Shown: positions 19,018-29,703, counted from the stretch's first letter. The stretch is DNA of 64,000 bases from Paenibacillus stellifer (GCF_000758685.1 NZ_CP009286.1:5127001-5191000); one strand, 5' to 3'. Numbers and translations: made by a program. The notes: a model not told the origin generated them from the sequence alone.

Positions 19018-19687
19018 GGCTGCTGCCTGCTGTGACCCGCTGTCCCTTCGGGATGCGCTGGACGTCTCACGGGGCGGCGCGCTTTATGCTACTTCCTGCT
19101 GTGACCCGCTGTCCCTTCGGGATGCGCTGGACGTCTCACGGGGTGGCGCGCTTTCTGCTGCTGCCTGCTGTGACCCGCTGTCCCTGCGGGATGTGCTGGA
19201 CGTCTCACGGGGCGGCGCAGTTTCTGCTACTTCCTGCTGTGACCCGCTGTCCCTTCGGGATGCGCTGGACGTCTCTTGGGGTAGCGCGGTTTATGCTACT
19301 ACCTGCCGTGACCCGCTGTCCCTTCGGGATGCGCTGGGCATCTCTTGGGGCGGCGCAGTTTCTGCTACTTCCTGCAGTGACCCGCTGTCCCTGCGGGATG
19401 TGCTAGACGTCTCTTGGGGCGGCGCAGTTTCTGCTACTTCCTGCTGTGACCCGCTGTCCCTGCGGGATGTGCTAGACGTCTCTTGGGGCGGCGCAGTTTC
19501 TGCTACTTCCTGCTGTGACCCGCTGTCCCTTCGGGATGCGCTGGACGTCTCTTGGGACGGCGCGCTTTCTGCTACTCCCTGCTGTGACCCGCTGTCCCTT
19601 CGGGATGCGCTGGACGTCTCTTGAGGCGGCGCGATTCCTGCTACTTCCTGCTGTGACCCGCTGTCCCTTCGGGATGCGCTGGACGTT
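19018..19687. repeat. 69-bp tandem repeat array (10 units) between uvrB and uvrA
   Basis: The core TGTGACCCGCTGTCCC begins at 19031, 19100, 19169, 19238, 19307, 19376, 19445, 19514, 19583 and 19652, exactly 69 bp apart. Units differ by a few bases, e.g. TCCCTTCGGGA versus TCCCTGCGGGA, both of which keep a TCCC/GGGA hairpin. Since 69 is 23 codons, plus-strand frames stay open through many units, but no ribosome site or plausible start exists and the minus strand has stops in the units. Treated as non-coding. The preceding 110 bp (18906-19017) show a related TCCCTGCGGGA hairpin but no gene. Confidence 0.92.
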
Positions 19688-19767
19688 GTGACAAAAGCAC
19701 GAAGAACGGCCTGATAACAGCGCCGTTCATATCATGCAGGGAATCTATCGCGATGTAGTCAGCGTTA

Positions 19768-21759
19768 TTATTCGGCGCGCAGCTCCAGCAGCGCGTCGCG
19801 GAGCTCGGCGGCGCGTTCGAACTGAAGGTTCTTGGCGGCCTCTTTCATTTCGGCCTCCAGGCGCTGCATCAGCGTCTGGCGTTCCTTCTTGTTCATCTTG
19901 CCGGAAGCGCCGGTCAGATAGTCGGCCTTGGACTCGGCTACCTTCGTTGCCTCGATGACGTCGCGTACCTTCTTGTGGATCGTCTGCGGCGTAATGCCAT
20001 GCTCTTCATTGTAGGCGGTCTGGATGGAGCGGCGGCGCTGGGTTTCGGTGATCGCCTTATCCATCGATTCGGTAATGTTGTCGCCGTACATGATGACCTT
20101 GCCTTCGGAGTTCCGCGCCGCCCGGCCGATCGTCTGGATCAGCGATCGTTCGGAACGGAGGAAGCCCTCCTTATCGGCATCCAGTATCGTAACGAGCGAT
20201 ACCTCCGGCAGGTCGAGGCCCTCTCTCAGCAAGTTAATGCCGACGAGGACATGAAATGTGCCAAGGCGCAGATCGCGCAAAATTGCGATCCGCTCCAGCG
20301 TCTTGATGTCGGAGTGAAGGTAACGGACCTTGATGCCGATATCCTTAAGGTAATCGGTAAGATCCTCCGCCATCTTCTTCGTCAGCGTCGTAACGAGAAC
20401 GCGTTCGTCGCGGTCGATGCGCTCGCGGATTTCGCCGATGAGATCGTCGATCTGTCCCTCTGTGGGACGAACCTCGATAATCGGGTCCAATAGACCTGTC
20501 GGCCGGATAATCTGCTCGACCATCGTATCGCAGTGCTCCAGCTCGTAAGGTCCAGGAGTAGCGGATACATAGACGATCTGCTTCACCTTGTCCTCGAACT
20601 CCTCGAATCTCAGCGGGCGGTTATCGAGCGCCGACGGCAGGCGGAAGCCATGCTCGACCAGCACGGTCTTCCGCGCCTGGTCGCCGTTGTACATCGCCCG
20701 GATCTGCGGCAGCGTGACATGCGACTCGTCGATGACGATCAGCATATCGTCCGGGAAATAATCCAGCAGCGTGTATGGCGTCGCGCCGCGTTCGCGAAAG
20801 GTCAGCGGTCCGGAATAGTTCTCGATTCCGGAGCAGAAGCCGACCTCGTTCATCATCTCGATGTCATACCGGGTCCGCTGCTCCAGCCGCTGGGCTTCCA
20901 GCAGCTTCCCGGCCCCACGCAGCGCTGCCAGCCGTTCCTCCAGCTCGCGCTCGATATTCTTAAGCGCAACGCGCATCGTCTCTTCCTGCGTCACGAAGTG
21001 AGACGCCGGGAAGATGGCGACATGATCACGCTCGCCGATCAGCTCGCCGGTCAGCACGTCGATCTCGGTGATCCGCTCGATCTCGTCGCCGAACAGCTCT
21101 ACGCGGATGGCGTGCTCCCCTTGGGAAGCGGGGAAAATCTCAATGACATCGCCGCGCACCCGGAAGGTGCCGCGGACGAAATTGAGATCATTCCGCTGAT
21201 ACTGGATATCGACCAGCCGGCTCAAAATCTGATTCCGCGGCTTCTCCATGCCAACCCAGAGAGAGAGCAGCAGGCTGCCGTATTCCTGCGGCGATCCGAG
21301 GCCGTAAATACAGGATACGCTCGCCACGATGATGACGTCCCTCCGCTCGAACAGCGAGCTCGTCGCGGAGTGGCGCAGCTTATCGATCTCTTCGTTGATG
21401 CTGGAATCCTTCTCTATATAAGTATCCGAAGAAGGGATGTAAGCCTCCGGCTGATAGTAATCATAGTAGCTGACAAAATAATCGACCGAGTTCTGCGGAA
21501 AAAACTCCTTGAACTCGCTCGCCAGCTGCGCGGCCAGCGTCTTGTTGTGCGCGATGACCAGCGTCGGTCTGTTCACTTTGGCGATCATCTGCGCAATGGT
21601 GAACGTCTTGCCCGTTCCCGTGGCGCCCAGCAGTGTCTGATGCTTCTTGCCCTGCTTCAGCCCTTCCACCAGCTCGGCAATGGCGCGGGGCTGGTCGCCT
21701 TGGGGTGTGTACTCGGACTCCAGATTGAAGGTCTTTGTACTGACGACAATATCATTCAT
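19768..21759 (-). CDS. uvrB: Excinuclease ABC subunit B
   Basis: 663 residues, full length. A DNA helicase-like protein that verifies damage and recruits UvrC. Walker A GATGTGKT at about residues 45-52, the damage-probing beta-hairpin region [12 protein letters not shown], Walker B DESHVT, helicase motifs QTIGRAARN, and the C-terminal UVR motif ([17 protein letters not shown]) that binds UvrC. ATG 21759 lies behind GGGGGAGACGG. Divergent from motA with a candidate LexA site between them; uvrA lies downstream beyond the tandem array. Confidence 0.97.
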   Translation of the reverse strand: MNDIVVSTKTFNLESEYTPQGDQPRAIAELVEGLKQGKKHQTLLGATGTGKTFTIAQMIAKVNRPTLVIAHNKTLAAQLASEFKEFFPQNSVDYFVSYYDYYQPEAYIPSSDTYIEKDSSINEEIDKLRHSATSSLFERRDVIIVASVSCIYGLGSPQEYGSLLLSLWVGMEKPRNQILSRLVDIQYQRNDLNFVRGTFRVRGDVIEIFPASQGEHAIRVELFGDEIERITEIDVLTGELIGERDHVAIFPASHFVTQEETMRVALKNIERELEERLAALRGAGKLLEAQRLEQRTRYDIEMMNEVGFCSGIENYSGPLTFRERGATPYTLLDYFPDDMLIVIDESHVTLPQIRAMYNGDQARKTVLVEHGFRLPSALDNRPLRFEEFEDKVKQIVYVSATPGPYELEHCDTMVEQIIRPTGLLDPIIEVRPTEGQIDDLIGEIRERIDRDERVLVTTLTKKMAEDLTDYLKDIGIKVRYLHSDIKTLERIAILRDLRLGTFHVLVGINLLREGLDLPEVSLVTILDADKEGFLRSERSLIQTIGRAARNSEGKVIMYGDNITESMDKAITETQRRRSIQTAYNEEHGITPQTIHKKVRDVIEATKVAESKADYLTGASGKMNKKERQTLMQRLEAEMKEAAKNLQFERAAELRDALLELRAE

Positions 21760-21828
21760 TTGCCCGTCTCCCCCTAATCGTCTAAAATATATGAAAGCGT
21801 CAAATGCTGGATCATATCAGCAATATAA

Positions 21829-21840
21829 GAATGTTTGTTC
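21829..21840 (-). promoter_or_regulatory. Candidate LexA (DinR) box upstream of uvrB
   Basis: On the minus strand GAACAAACATTC, matching the Bacillus SOS consensus GAAC-N4-GTTC at all but one position. It lies 70 bp upstream of uvrB, a known LexA target in Bacillus. It also lies 61 bp upstream of motA. Confidence 0.55.
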
Positions 21841-21900
21841 CCGTCAATTATACATGCCTTCCGTCTATCATGCAAACCTAATTATAAAGGAGAAACTTTC

Positions 21901-22680
21901 ATGGATCTCACCTCTATCATCGGCATTCTGGCCGGAATCGCCGCACTGGTCGGCGGCTTTTTTTGGGAAGGCGGACGGATTACCGGCCTTCTGCAATGGA
22001 ACGCCGCTCTGATCGTCATCGGAGGAACCGTCGCGGCCGTTATGATCAGCTTTCCCGCCCGGACCCTTCGCGGCATCCCGGCGGCGCTTGGCATGGCTTT
22101 CAGACGCAGCCCGGACCGCCTCGAGGAGCTGGTAGAGGAAATGGTCGAAATGGCGACCCTTTCCCGCCGTAACGGTATGCTGGCTCTGGAGCCAAGGGCG
22201 GACAGCCACCCCGACCCTTTTACCAGTGAAGGGCTGCGGCTAATCGTCGACGGCACCGATCCCGAACAGGTTCGGCAAATCCTGGAGTTCGAGATGGACT
22301 CGGAGGAGCAGAAGCATGAGAGCGGCGCCAAGCTGTTCGAAGCCGCGGGCGGCTATGCGCCGACCATGGGAATCATCGGCACCGTCATGGGACTTATCCG
22401 CGTGCTCGGGAATCTGACTGATCCTTCGCATCTCGGCCCCTCGATCGCGGTGGCCTTCACGGCCACCCTGTACGGCGTTGCCAGCGCCAATCTTCTGTTC
22501 CTTCCCATCGCCTCCAAGATCAGAGCGCGCGGGCAGCTGCGGGTACAGGAGATGGAAATGCTGCTCATCGGCATCCTTTCCGTACAGAATGGCGATCACC
22601 CCAATCTCGTCCGCAAGAAGCTCTCCACCTTCCTGAACCGCGAAACCCCGGGCCGGACGCCTGCAGAGGCGCGGCTATGA
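21901..22680 (+). CDS. motA: Flagellar motor stator protein MotA/MotP type
   Basis: 259 residues counting from ATG 21901, chosen because AAAGGAGA lies 8 bp upstream; a longer open frame upstream has no ribosome site. Four membrane helices: two at the N-terminus (SIIGILAGIAALVGGFF, AALIVIGGTVAAVMI) and two near residues 150-205 (GGYAPTMGIIGTVMGLIRVL, GPSIAVAFTATLYGVASANLLF), with the large cytoplasmic loop between them that contacts FliG. It conducts H+ or Na+ with MotB to drive the flagellar rotor. The stop overlaps the motB start (ATGA). Not inside a flagellar operon here, and divergent from uvrB. Ion specificity cannot be fixed by eye. Confidence 0.9.
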   Translation: MDLTSIIGILAGIAALVGGFFWEGGRITGLLQWNAALIVIGGTVAAVMISFPARTLRGIPAALGMAFRRSPDRLEELVEEMVEMATLSRRNGMLALEPRADSHPDPFTSEGLRLIVDGTDPEQVRQILEFEMDSEEQKHESGAKLFEAAGGYAPTMGIIGTVMGLIRVLGNLTDPSHLGPSIAVAFTATLYGVASANLLFLPIASKIRARGQLRVQEMEMLLIGILSVQNGDHPNLVRKKLSTFLNRETPGRTPAEARL

Positions 22681-23525
22681 GACAGCGAAGAAGCGTCACC
22701 CGGGGACGGGAGGGACGGGATGGCCATAACCGCTGGATGATTACATACGCTGATTTGATCACGCTTCTGCTAATTTTCTTTGTGATTCTGTTTGCGATGA
22801 GCAGCCTCGATCAGGAAAAATACGGGAACGTCATCTCCTCGCTTCAGCGCTCGTTCCAAACTGGAAGCGGCCTTCTGGACGGCGGGAATGGACTGCTGAG
22901 CGGCCAAAAGGGAAAGGACAACGGACAAGGCTCCGAGGCCCTGTCCTCGGCCCAGCCTTCCGCCACACCGGATGGAAGCAAGAGCGGTGCATCACCAACC
23001 GCCGCGCCGGAAGCTACGGCTTCCCCCTCGCAGCGCGAACTGGCCTTCCGCCAGCAGGAAGCCAAGCTGGCCCAGCTGATGAACGTCATTACCCAATATG
23101 TAGCGGACAATAATCTTGGCGATCAGATCTTTGTCGCGGACAAGCCCCAGGGCATCACCATCACGCTCAGCGACCGCTTTCTGTTCGATGTCGGCAGGGC
23201 CGACCTGAAGCCTGACGCGCAGCCCGCATTGCACCAGCTGTCAGGCCTGTTTCGGGACATCTCTGCGGTGATCAGCATTGAGGGACACACCGACAACACG
23301 CCGGTGCTGCCCTCCTCTCCATACCGGGACAATTGGCAGCTGTCGGGTGAACGCGCCCAGTCTGTGCTCCGCTTTTTCCTTGAAAAAGAAAGACTCAGTG
23401 CCAGCCGGTTCCAGTACGCGGGTTATGCCGATACGCGGCCGGCTGCCGACAACAGTACCGCCAGCGGACGCCAGAAGAACCGGCGCGTGGAGATCATTGT
23501 GCTGCGTCAGCTGCAGAGCGAATAG
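22677..23525 (+). CDS. motB: Flagellar motor stator protein MotB/MotS type
   Basis: 282 residues. A short basic N-terminus, then one membrane helix with the ion-binding aspartate in ITYADLITLLLIFFV (Asp26), a Ser/Ala/Pro-rich linker (residues ~60-125) and an OmpA-like peptidoglycan-binding domain (IEGHTDNTPVLPSSPY, NWQLSGERAQSVLRFF, KNRRVEIIV). Anchors the stator to the wall. The start codon overlaps the motA stop as ATGA, so the two are translationally coupled. A nested-hairpin terminator follows about 80 bp downstream. Confidence 0.92.
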   Translation: MRQRRSVTRGREGRDGHNRWMITYADLITLLLIFFVILFAMSSLDQEKYGNVISSLQRSFQTGSGLLDGGNGLLSGQKGKDNGQGSEALSSAQPSATPDGSKSGASPTAAPEATASPSQRELAFRQQEAKLAQLMNVITQYVADNNLGDQIFVADKPQGITITLSDRFLFDVGRADLKPDAQPALHQLSGLFRDISAVISIEGHTDNTPVLPSSPYRDNWQLSGERAQSVLRFFLEKERLSASRFQYAGYADTRPAADNSTASGRQKNRRVEIIVLRQLQSE

Positions 23526-23602
23526 AGTGGTAAATACATACTGCTAGTATCGGCCGGAACTCACCAAAGTAGACCTCCGGCAGACCCAAAAAGCCACAAA
23601 AG

Positions 23603-23657
23603 AAAGACGGATTCCAGGTAGTACCGGATTGGACTACGCTTTGAAATCCGTCTTTTT
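23603..23657 (+). terminator. Intrinsic terminator of motAB
   Basis: AAAGACGGATT pairs with AATCCGTCTTT, enclosing a smaller GTAGT/ACTAC hairpin, followed by TTTTT. Confidence 0.8.
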
Positions 23658-23735
23658 ACGTTGACCCGCAATGCCTCATAGCAGGAAAAACTTGCAGAAT
23701 GCGGAAATTGAAAGAGGAAAGGAGCTGATGAAGCC

Positions 23736-24374
23736 ATGTCTTCCCCATTCCGCCCGCTATCCAGCTCGAAGCTGTGGAAATATCTTATGAATATCGCCAT
23801 TCTGCCCTGGATCGGTATCATCTTTCAGGTCATCCTGCTGCTGTTCATATACACCTTCGGGACATTCCTGCTGTGGAGCTCGCCCCGCTTATTCTGGGAA
23901 CTGCCGTCTGGCCTGCCGACTGGAAGCACCCTGATTGAAATGCGGATCTGGATGCTGGCCTTCGGCTTCGTCTATGCGCTCGTCTGGTGCGGCTATTGGC
24001 TGATTGCTGCGGAGCTGAACAGTTCCAATCGCATCACGGCTTATATCGTCCATGTGCTGGCGGCCTGGCTGCCGCTGATCGCTATCGTATTCTGGGCGAA
24101 TCCCGCTAGCAACCCGGATGCTATGATCCCCATCTCGCAGGGCGAGGTCACTTTTAAACTGGCTCTCGCCATGATCGCAGCCGCTCTCTTCCCCTTCTAC
24201 TCCGCCGCAGTCTATGGCCTTCTGATCGTCCGCCCGGCAAAAAGAATCCGCAAAGGCACGAGACTTCTGGCAATCTGGGCCTTGTTCGCAGCCGCCGCCC
24301 TTTGGTTGTTCCCGGTATTCTGGAGGCTGGCTCCCGAGATTTTCCCCGGAATCGCCGGCTTTCCCGTCAAATAA
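23736..24374 (+). CDS. Unrecognised membrane protein
   Basis: 212 residues, not assigned to a family. ATG 23736 is chosen with AAAGGAG 12 bp upstream; the ATG 8 bp earlier is out of frame. About five hydrophobic helices: near residues 20-46 (ILPWIGIIFQVILLLF), 70-92 (MLAFGFVYALVWCGYWLI), 103-121 (HVLAAWLPLIAIVFW), 138-164 (AMIAAALFPFYSAAVYGLLI) and 178-200 (LLAIWALFAAAALWLF). No catalytic motif is visible. It stands between the motAB terminator and gcvH and appears to be monocistronic. Confidence 0.65.
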   Translation: MSSPFRPLSSSKLWKYLMNIAILPWIGIIFQVILLLFIYTFGTFLLWSSPRLFWELPSGLPTGSTLIEMRIWMLAFGFVYALVWCGYWLIAAELNSSNRITAYIVHVLAAWLPLIAIVFWANPASNPDAMIPISQGEVTFKLALAMIAAALFPFYSAAVYGLLIVRPAKRIRKGTRLLAIWALFAAAALWLFPVFWRLAPEIFPGIAGFPVK

Positions 24375-24402
24375 TCGGTTTCGGCACACCAGCCTCGGCA
24401 AA

Positions 24403-24497
24403 TATCATGAATTTCAGCAGACATCATGTATTTCAAGAAACATTACATATTTCAAGAGACATCACGTATTTCAAGAAGCATCACGTTCCGCAAAACA
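24403..24497. repeat. Five 19-bp tandem repeats
   Basis: Consecutive 19-bp units such as CATCACGTATTTCAAGAAG start at 24403, 24422, 24441, 24460 and 24479; the last diverges in its second half. No spacers, so not CRISPR. Located between the membrane-protein gene and gcvH. Confidence 0.75.
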
Positions 24498-24504
24498 TAG
24501 CAAA

Positions 24505-24576
24505 GCAGGCCCCATGTCCACCCGCAATCGAATCATGCGAAAACGAATTTGCCGGAGGGGAGCCTGCCGTCTTTTT
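24505..24576 (+). terminator. Possible long-loop terminator
   Basis: GCAGGC pairs with GCCTGC across ~50 bases, followed by CGTCTTTTT. Convergent genes meet here; the long loop makes it uncertain. Confidence 0.35.
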
Positions 24577-24597
24577 CACTTATCTCCAACCGTTTAC

Positions 24598-24990
24598 TTA
24601 TTCACCGACCAGTTCGCGGTATGCCGCCGCATCCAGCAGTCCTGCAGTCACTTCGGCATAGTCTCCGTCCACTTCCACTTCGTAAATCCAGCCGTCCCCG
24701 TAAGGCTGCCCGTTCAGCAGCTCCGGGCTGTCCTCCAGCGCTTCATTGACCCGAGTAACCGTTCCCGAGACCGGCGAATATAATTCGGATACCGTCTTGA
24801 CCGATTCGATGCTGCCCACACTTTCGCCTGCCGTAACCGCCGTTCCGATTTCCGGAAATTCGACGAATACGATATCTCCCAGCAGATGCTGGGCATGGTC
24901 GGTAATGCCGATGCGCACGGTGCGACCTTCCCCCTGCTGCGCCCATTCATGCTCTTCACTGTACCGGAGATTGTCCAGAATTTCACTCAT
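24598..24990 (-). CDS. gcvH: Glycine cleavage system H protein
   Basis: 130 residues from ATG 24990 (MSEILDNLRYSEEHEW), chosen over an upstream in-frame ATG because GAGGCGG precedes it and because family members start here. Carries the lipoyl arm that shuttles the aminomethyl group between P, T and L proteins. The lipoylation site is the Lys in SIESVKTVSELYSPVSG. Complete barrel (GITDHAQHLLGDIVFVEFPEIG, then EALEDSPELLNGQPYGDGW). Divergent from the riboswitch-gcvT-PA-PB transcript, sharing a ~560-bp intergenic region in which a 22-bp dyad occurs on both sides. Confidence 0.95.
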   Translation of the reverse strand: MSEILDNLRYSEEHEWAQQGEGRTVRIGITDHAQHLLGDIVFVEFPEIGTAVTAGESVGSIESVKTVSELYSPVSGTVTRVNEALEDSPELLNGQPYGDGWIYEVEVDGDYAEVTAGLLDAAAYRELVGE

Positions 24991-25017
24991 TTTCGGTTGC
25001 CGCCTCTTTTCGTCCGG

Positions 25018-25039
25018 AACCACTCATTTGGGAATGATT
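25018..25039. promoter_or_regulatory. 22-bp dyad element, gcvH side
   Basis: Imperfect dyad of form GAACCAYTCATTT followed by KGGAATGAT, 28 bp upstream of the gcvH start. A second copy (20 of 22 bases identical) lies at 25499-25520 upstream of gcvT. Possible shared operator. Confidence 0.5.
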
Positions 25040-25149
25040 CGAATTGGGTTATGAATTTTCAGATAGCTATAGACTAAGTTATGCCCTTATCCAGTGTCAA
25101 TATATCTAACAGCAATTAAATTTCATCCGGCGTTTTTGGCCATTTCCTG

Positions 25150-25178
25150 TTGACACGGTTCCCCGTTTCAAGTATTAA
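25150..25178 (+). promoter_or_regulatory. Promoter of the glycine riboswitch-gcvT transcript
   Basis: TTGACA, 17-bp spacer, TATTAA, about 35-40 bp upstream of the riboswitch. Confidence 0.75.
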
Positions 25179-25214
25179 TGGAGTGAGAAGAATCACATAC
25201 GAAATGGCGGATGA

Positions 25215-25471
25215 TGGTGTAGGGAGAGACCGTTCCGAATAGGACGGCGCCGAAGGAGTAAGCCCCGGGGAGGCCCCGGCGGTGAATCTCTCAGGCAAAA
25301 GGACCTCTGCCGGACGCATCTCTGGAGAGCACCGGACGCTTACGGCGGACGGTCACCAACGGGGAAACCTGCTTTTGACACAAAATCGCGGGGTAACTCT
25401 CAGGTACAAGGGACAGAGCGAAGACGAAGAACAGCGCTGCGGCTGCATTCGTCTTTGCTCTGTCCTTTTTT
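25215..25471 (+). ncRNA. Tandem glycine riboswitch with terminator expression platform
   Basis: Two consecutive aptamers show the gcvT-motif landmarks: GGGAGAGACC and GCCGAAGGAG followed by ATCTCTCAGGCAAAAGGAC in the first (about 25220-25312), and TCTGGAGAGCACCGG, CACCAACGGGGAAACC and AACTCTCAGGTACAAGGGAC in the second (about 25325-25413). The P1 3' strand of aptamer 2 is shared with a strong terminator. Glycine binding is expected to prevent terminator formation and switch on the cleavage operon, as known for this class in Bacillus. Confidence 0.93.
25411..25471 (+). terminator. Riboswitch-controlled intrinsic terminator
   Basis: An 18-bp stem starting GGACAGAGC and ending GCTCTGTCC, followed by TTTTTT. 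Its 5' arm overlaps the end of aptamer 2. Confidence 0.88.
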
Positions 25472-25498
25472 GCGCATCAGCAGGGGATTTTGGAATCC

Positions 25499-25520
25499 GA
25501 ACCATTCATTTTGGAATGAT
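25499..25520. promoter_or_regulatory. 22-bp dyad element, gcvT side
   Basis: Second copy of the dyad at 25018-25039, between the riboswitch terminator and the gcvT ribosome site. Confidence 0.5.
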
Positions 25521-25554
25521 AAGACAAGCAAAAATTCGATAGGAGGCACGGCCT

Positions 25555-26664
<1,110 letters not shown>

Positions 26665-26781
26665 TTATCTATAGGATCAACACGTAGGATCAACACGCCG
26701 AAAGGCAGCGGCCGTGCCCGGCCCCCCGGAATAAGCCGGACATGGAACACGGAGACGCGCCGCTCGCACAAGACCGGTCAC

Positions 26782-26831
26782 GATAAGCCTGACCACATGA
26801 TAAGCCTGACATATGATAAGCCCAACCATGC
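26782..26831. repeat. Three short direct repeats in the gcvT-gcvPA gap
   Basis: GATAAGCCTGAC (third copy GATAAGCCCAAC) begins at 26782, 26799 and 26815. Earlier in the same 205-bp gap TAGGATCAACACG occurs twice in tandem (near 26670-26697). No gene in the gap; function unknown. Confidence 0.55.
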
Positions 26832-26869
26832 GTTATCCATCCCATTTAGCCAAGGAGTGAATCCGAAAC

Positions 26870-28222
26870 ATGAAGCATCGTTATCTGCCGATGACCGAGC
26901 AGGACCGCAGCGAAATGCTGGCGGAGATCGGGATTCAGTCCGTTGAAGAGCTGTTCGCCGATATTCCCGAAGCGGTCCGCTACAAGGGCCGCCTGCCAAT
27001 GTCGGAGGCGCTGGACGAATACGCCCTGCTGCGGCATATGAAACGGCTGGCGGACAAGAACGCCGATTTTGACAGCCACACCAGCTTTCTGGGAGCCGGC
27101 CTCTATGACCATCACGTTCCCGTCGTCATCAACCATGTCATTTCCCGTTCGGAATTCTATACGGCCTACACGCCGTATCAGCCCGAGATCAGCCAGGGCG
27201 AGCTTCAGGCCATCTTTGAATTCCAGTCCTACATCTGCGAGCTGACCGGCATGAAGGTTGCCAACGCCAGCATGTACGACGGCGCGACGGCTCTGGCCGA
27301 AGCGGCGGTGCTGGCTTCCGCGCATACGAAGCGGAAGAAAATCGTGGTCTCCCGCGCGGTTCATCCCGAAGCGCGGCAGGTGCTGGCGACCTCTGCAGCC
27401 GGACTCGGCCTTGAGGTCGTCCTGGTCGGCTGCGAGGACGGCGTGACCGACCTCGCCCTGCTGGCGCAGGCGGTCGACGGCGATACCGCCGCCGTGCTGG
27501 CCCAGTATCCGAATTTCTTCGGATGCATCGAGGATATTGGCGCGATAGCGAAGCTCGCGCATGACGCCAAGGCGCTGCTCGTCGTCAGCGCCAATCCGCT
27601 CGCCCTTGGCGTGCTGGAGACGCCGGGCAAGCTGGGCGCCGACATCGTCGTCGGCGACGCGCAGCCGCTCGGCATCAACGCCTCGCTGGGCGGGCCGACC
27701 TGCGGCTACTTCGCGGTCGCCGAGCCGCTGATGCGCCGCATCCCTGGCCGGATCGTCGGCCAGACGGTCGACCGCAGCGGCAAGCGCGGCTTCGTGCTGA
27801 CGCTGCAGGCCCGCGAGCAGCATATCCGCCGCGAGAAGGCAACGTCGAACATTTGCTCCAACCAGGCGCTGCTCGCGCTGTGCGCTTCCGTGTATTTGTC
27901 CGTTATGGGCAAAGAGGGCATGAAGGATGTCGGCGGACTGAACATCCGCAAGAGCCATTATGCCGCCGCCAAGCTGGCCGGCATTGCCGGTGTATCGCTG
28001 GCCTTCGCTTCCCCTTACTTCAATGAGTTCGTGCTGAAGCTGCCGGAGGGAACCGAAGTGCAGGAAGTCAACCGGAAGCTGCTCTCGGAGGGCTTCCTTG
28101 GCGGGTATGATCTGGGCCGGGAATACCCTGAGCTGGCCGGCTGCATGCTGGTCGCCGTAACCGAGAAACGAAGCAAGAGCGAGATCGACGAATTCGCAAG
28201 CGTATTGGAGGGCTGCTTATGA
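26870..28222 (+). CDS. gcvPA: Glycine dehydrogenase (decarboxylating) subunit 1
   Basis: 450 residues. ATG 26870 behind AAGGAGTG. The N-terminal half of the two-subunit P protein found in Bacillota; with GcvPB it forms the PLP enzyme that decarboxylates glycine and loads the H protein. Motifs: [67 protein letters not shown], and C-terminal [18 protein letters not shown]. The last 4 bp overlap the gcvPB start (ATGA), so the subunits are translationally coupled. Confidence 0.96.
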   Translation: MKHRYLPMTEQDRSEMLAEIGIQSVEELFADIPEAVRYKGRLPMSEALDEYALLRHMKRLADKNADFDSHTSFLGAGLYDHHVPVVINHVISRSEFYTAYTPYQPEISQGELQAIFEFQSYICELTGMKVANASMYDGATALAEAAVLASAHTKRKKIVVSRAVHPEARQVLATSAAGLGLEVVLVGCEDGVTDLALLAQAVDGDTAAVLAQYPNFFGCIEDIGAIAKLAHDAKALLVVSANPLALGVLETPGKLGADIVVGDAQPLGINASLGGPTCGYFAVAEPLMRRIPGRIVGQTVDRSGKRGFVLTLQAREQHIRREKATSNICSNQALLALCASVYLSVMGKEGMKDVGGLNIRKSHYAAAKLAGIAGVSLAFASPYFNEFVLKLPEGTEVQEVNRKLLSEGFLGGYDLGREYPELAGCMLVAVTEKRSKSEIDEFASVLEGCL

Positions 28223-29676
28223 AACCGGAACAGAGCCTGATCTTTGAACTGAGCCGCCCTGGCCGTTCGGCCTATTCCCTGCCGGAATGCGATGTGCCGG
28301 AAGAGAAGCTGGAGGACCTTCTGCCCGCCGGTCTGCTGCGGGAAGAGCCTGCGGCTCTGCCGGAGGTGTCCGAGGTGGATGTCATCCGCCACTACACCGC
28401 CCTGTCCCGCCGCAACTTCGGCGTAGACAACGGCTTCTATCCGCTCGGCTCCTGTACGATGAAATACAATCCGAAAATCAATGAGGATGTCGCCCGCTTC
28501 TCCGGCTTCGCCAAGATTCATCCGTACCAGCCGGAAGAGAGCATTCAGGGCGCTCTGGAGCTGCTGCATACGCTGCAAAGCGACATCGCCGCCCTGACCG
28601 GCATGGACGCCGTATCGCTTCAGCCGGCGGCCGGCGCCCATGGCGAGTGGACTGGCCTGATGATGATCAAGGCCTACCACGAAGCCCGCGGCGAGGAACG
28701 GACGAAGGTCATCGTCCCTGACTCTTCCCACGGCACGAACCCGGCGAGCGCATCGGCAGCCGGTCTCACCACGGTTACGATTCCTTCGACGCCGCAGGGC
28801 ATGGTCGATCTGGATGCCTTGAAAGCGGCGGTCGGTTCCGACACCGCTGCGCTCATGCTGACGAACCCGAGCACGCTCGGCCTGTTCGAGACCCAGATCG
28901 TGGAGATCGCCGAGATCGTTCATGAAGCCGGCGGCCTGCTCTACTACGATGGAGCCAACTCGAACGCCATCATGGGCATTACGCGCCCCGGCGATATGGG
29001 CTTCGACGTCGTGCATCTGAATTTGCACAAGACGATGAGCACACCGCATGGCGGCGGCGGTCCCGGAGCAGGTCCAGTCGGCGTGAAGGCGAAGCTGATT
29101 CCGTTCCTCCCTTCGCCGACCGTGGCAAAGAACGAGGACGGCAGCTTCTCCCTGAAGGACAGCGGCCCGCAGTCGATCGGACGGGTGAAGGCCTACTACG
29201 GCAACTTCGGCATCCTGGTCCGCGCGTACACCTATATCCGGACCTACGGGCCGGATGGTCTGCGCGAGGTATCGGAGAACGCCGTGCTGAACGCCAATTA
29301 CATGCTGAGCCGGCTGGCGCCTTATTTCGAGGTTCCTTATCCGGGCATCTGCAAGCATGAATTCGTCCTGTCCGGCAAAAATCTGAAGCAGTACGGCGTC
29401 CGCACGCTGGATGTCGCCAAGCGCCTGCTCGATTTCGGCTACCATCCGCCGACTGTCTACTTCCCGCTTACGGTCGAGGAATGCCTCATGATCGAGCCGA
29501 CCGAGACGGAGAGCAAGGAGACGCTCGACGGCTTCATCGAGACGATGATCCAGATCGTACGCGAGGCCGAGGAGACGCCGGAGATCGTACTGAAAGCGCC
29601 GCATACAACGGAAATCAGCCGATTGGATGAGACGCAGGCTGCCCGTAAGCCGGTGCTGAACTGCGCCTGCAGCTAA
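28219..29676 (+). CDS. gcvPB: Glycine dehydrogenase (decarboxylating) subunit 2
   Basis: 485 residues, the PLP-carrying half of the split P protein. The cofactor lysine is in [17 protein letters not shown] (near residue 273). Other family landmarks: [14 protein letters not shown] [43 protein letters not shown] and [12 protein letters not shown]. Its start overlaps gcvPA. Last gene of the riboswitch operon, followed by a strong terminator about 180 bp downstream. Confidence 0.97.
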   Translation: MKPEQSLIFELSRPGRSAYSLPECDVPEEKLEDLLPAGLLREEPAALPEVSEVDVIRHYTALSRRNFGVDNGFYPLGSCTMKYNPKINEDVARFSGFAKIHPYQPEESIQGALELLHTLQSDIAALTGMDAVSLQPAAGAHGEWTGLMMIKAYHEARGEERTKVIVPDSSHGTNPASASAAGLTTVTIPSTPQGMVDLDALKAAVGSDTAALMLTNPSTLGLFETQIVEIAEIVHEAGGLLYYDGANSNAIMGITRPGDMGFDVVHLNLHKTMSTPHGGGGPGAGPVGVKAKLIPFLPSPTVAKNEDGSFSLKDSGPQSIGRVKAYYGNFGILVRAYTYIRTYGPDGLREVSENAVLNANYMLSRLAPYFEVPYPGICKHEFVLSGKNLKQYGVRTLDVAKRLLDFGYHPPTVYFPLTVEECLMIEPTETESKETLDGFIETMIQIVREAEETPEIVLKAPHTTEISRLDETQAARKPVLNCACS

Positions 29677-29703
29677 AAGAACATGCGGCGATAGTCCGGC
29701 ATT

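Noticed and set aside
18681..19624. Long plus-strand open frames through the 69-bp array encoding 23-residue repeats
   Set aside because: Frames stay open because 69 is divisible by three; two different frames are open, one begins antisense within uvrA, and there is no ribosome site or sensible start.
20533..21777. 414-codon plus-strand frame opposite uvrB
   Set aside because: Antisense shadow of a highly conserved GC-rich gene; no independent start signals or recognisable domains.
24403..24497. CRISPR array
   Set aside because: Units are directly adjacent with no spacers, are only 19 bp long, and no cas genes are present.
28015..29604. 529-codon minus-strand frame opposite gcvPA/gcvPB
   Set aside because: Antisense shadow; no domain and no ribosome site, while the gcv genes are unmistakable.
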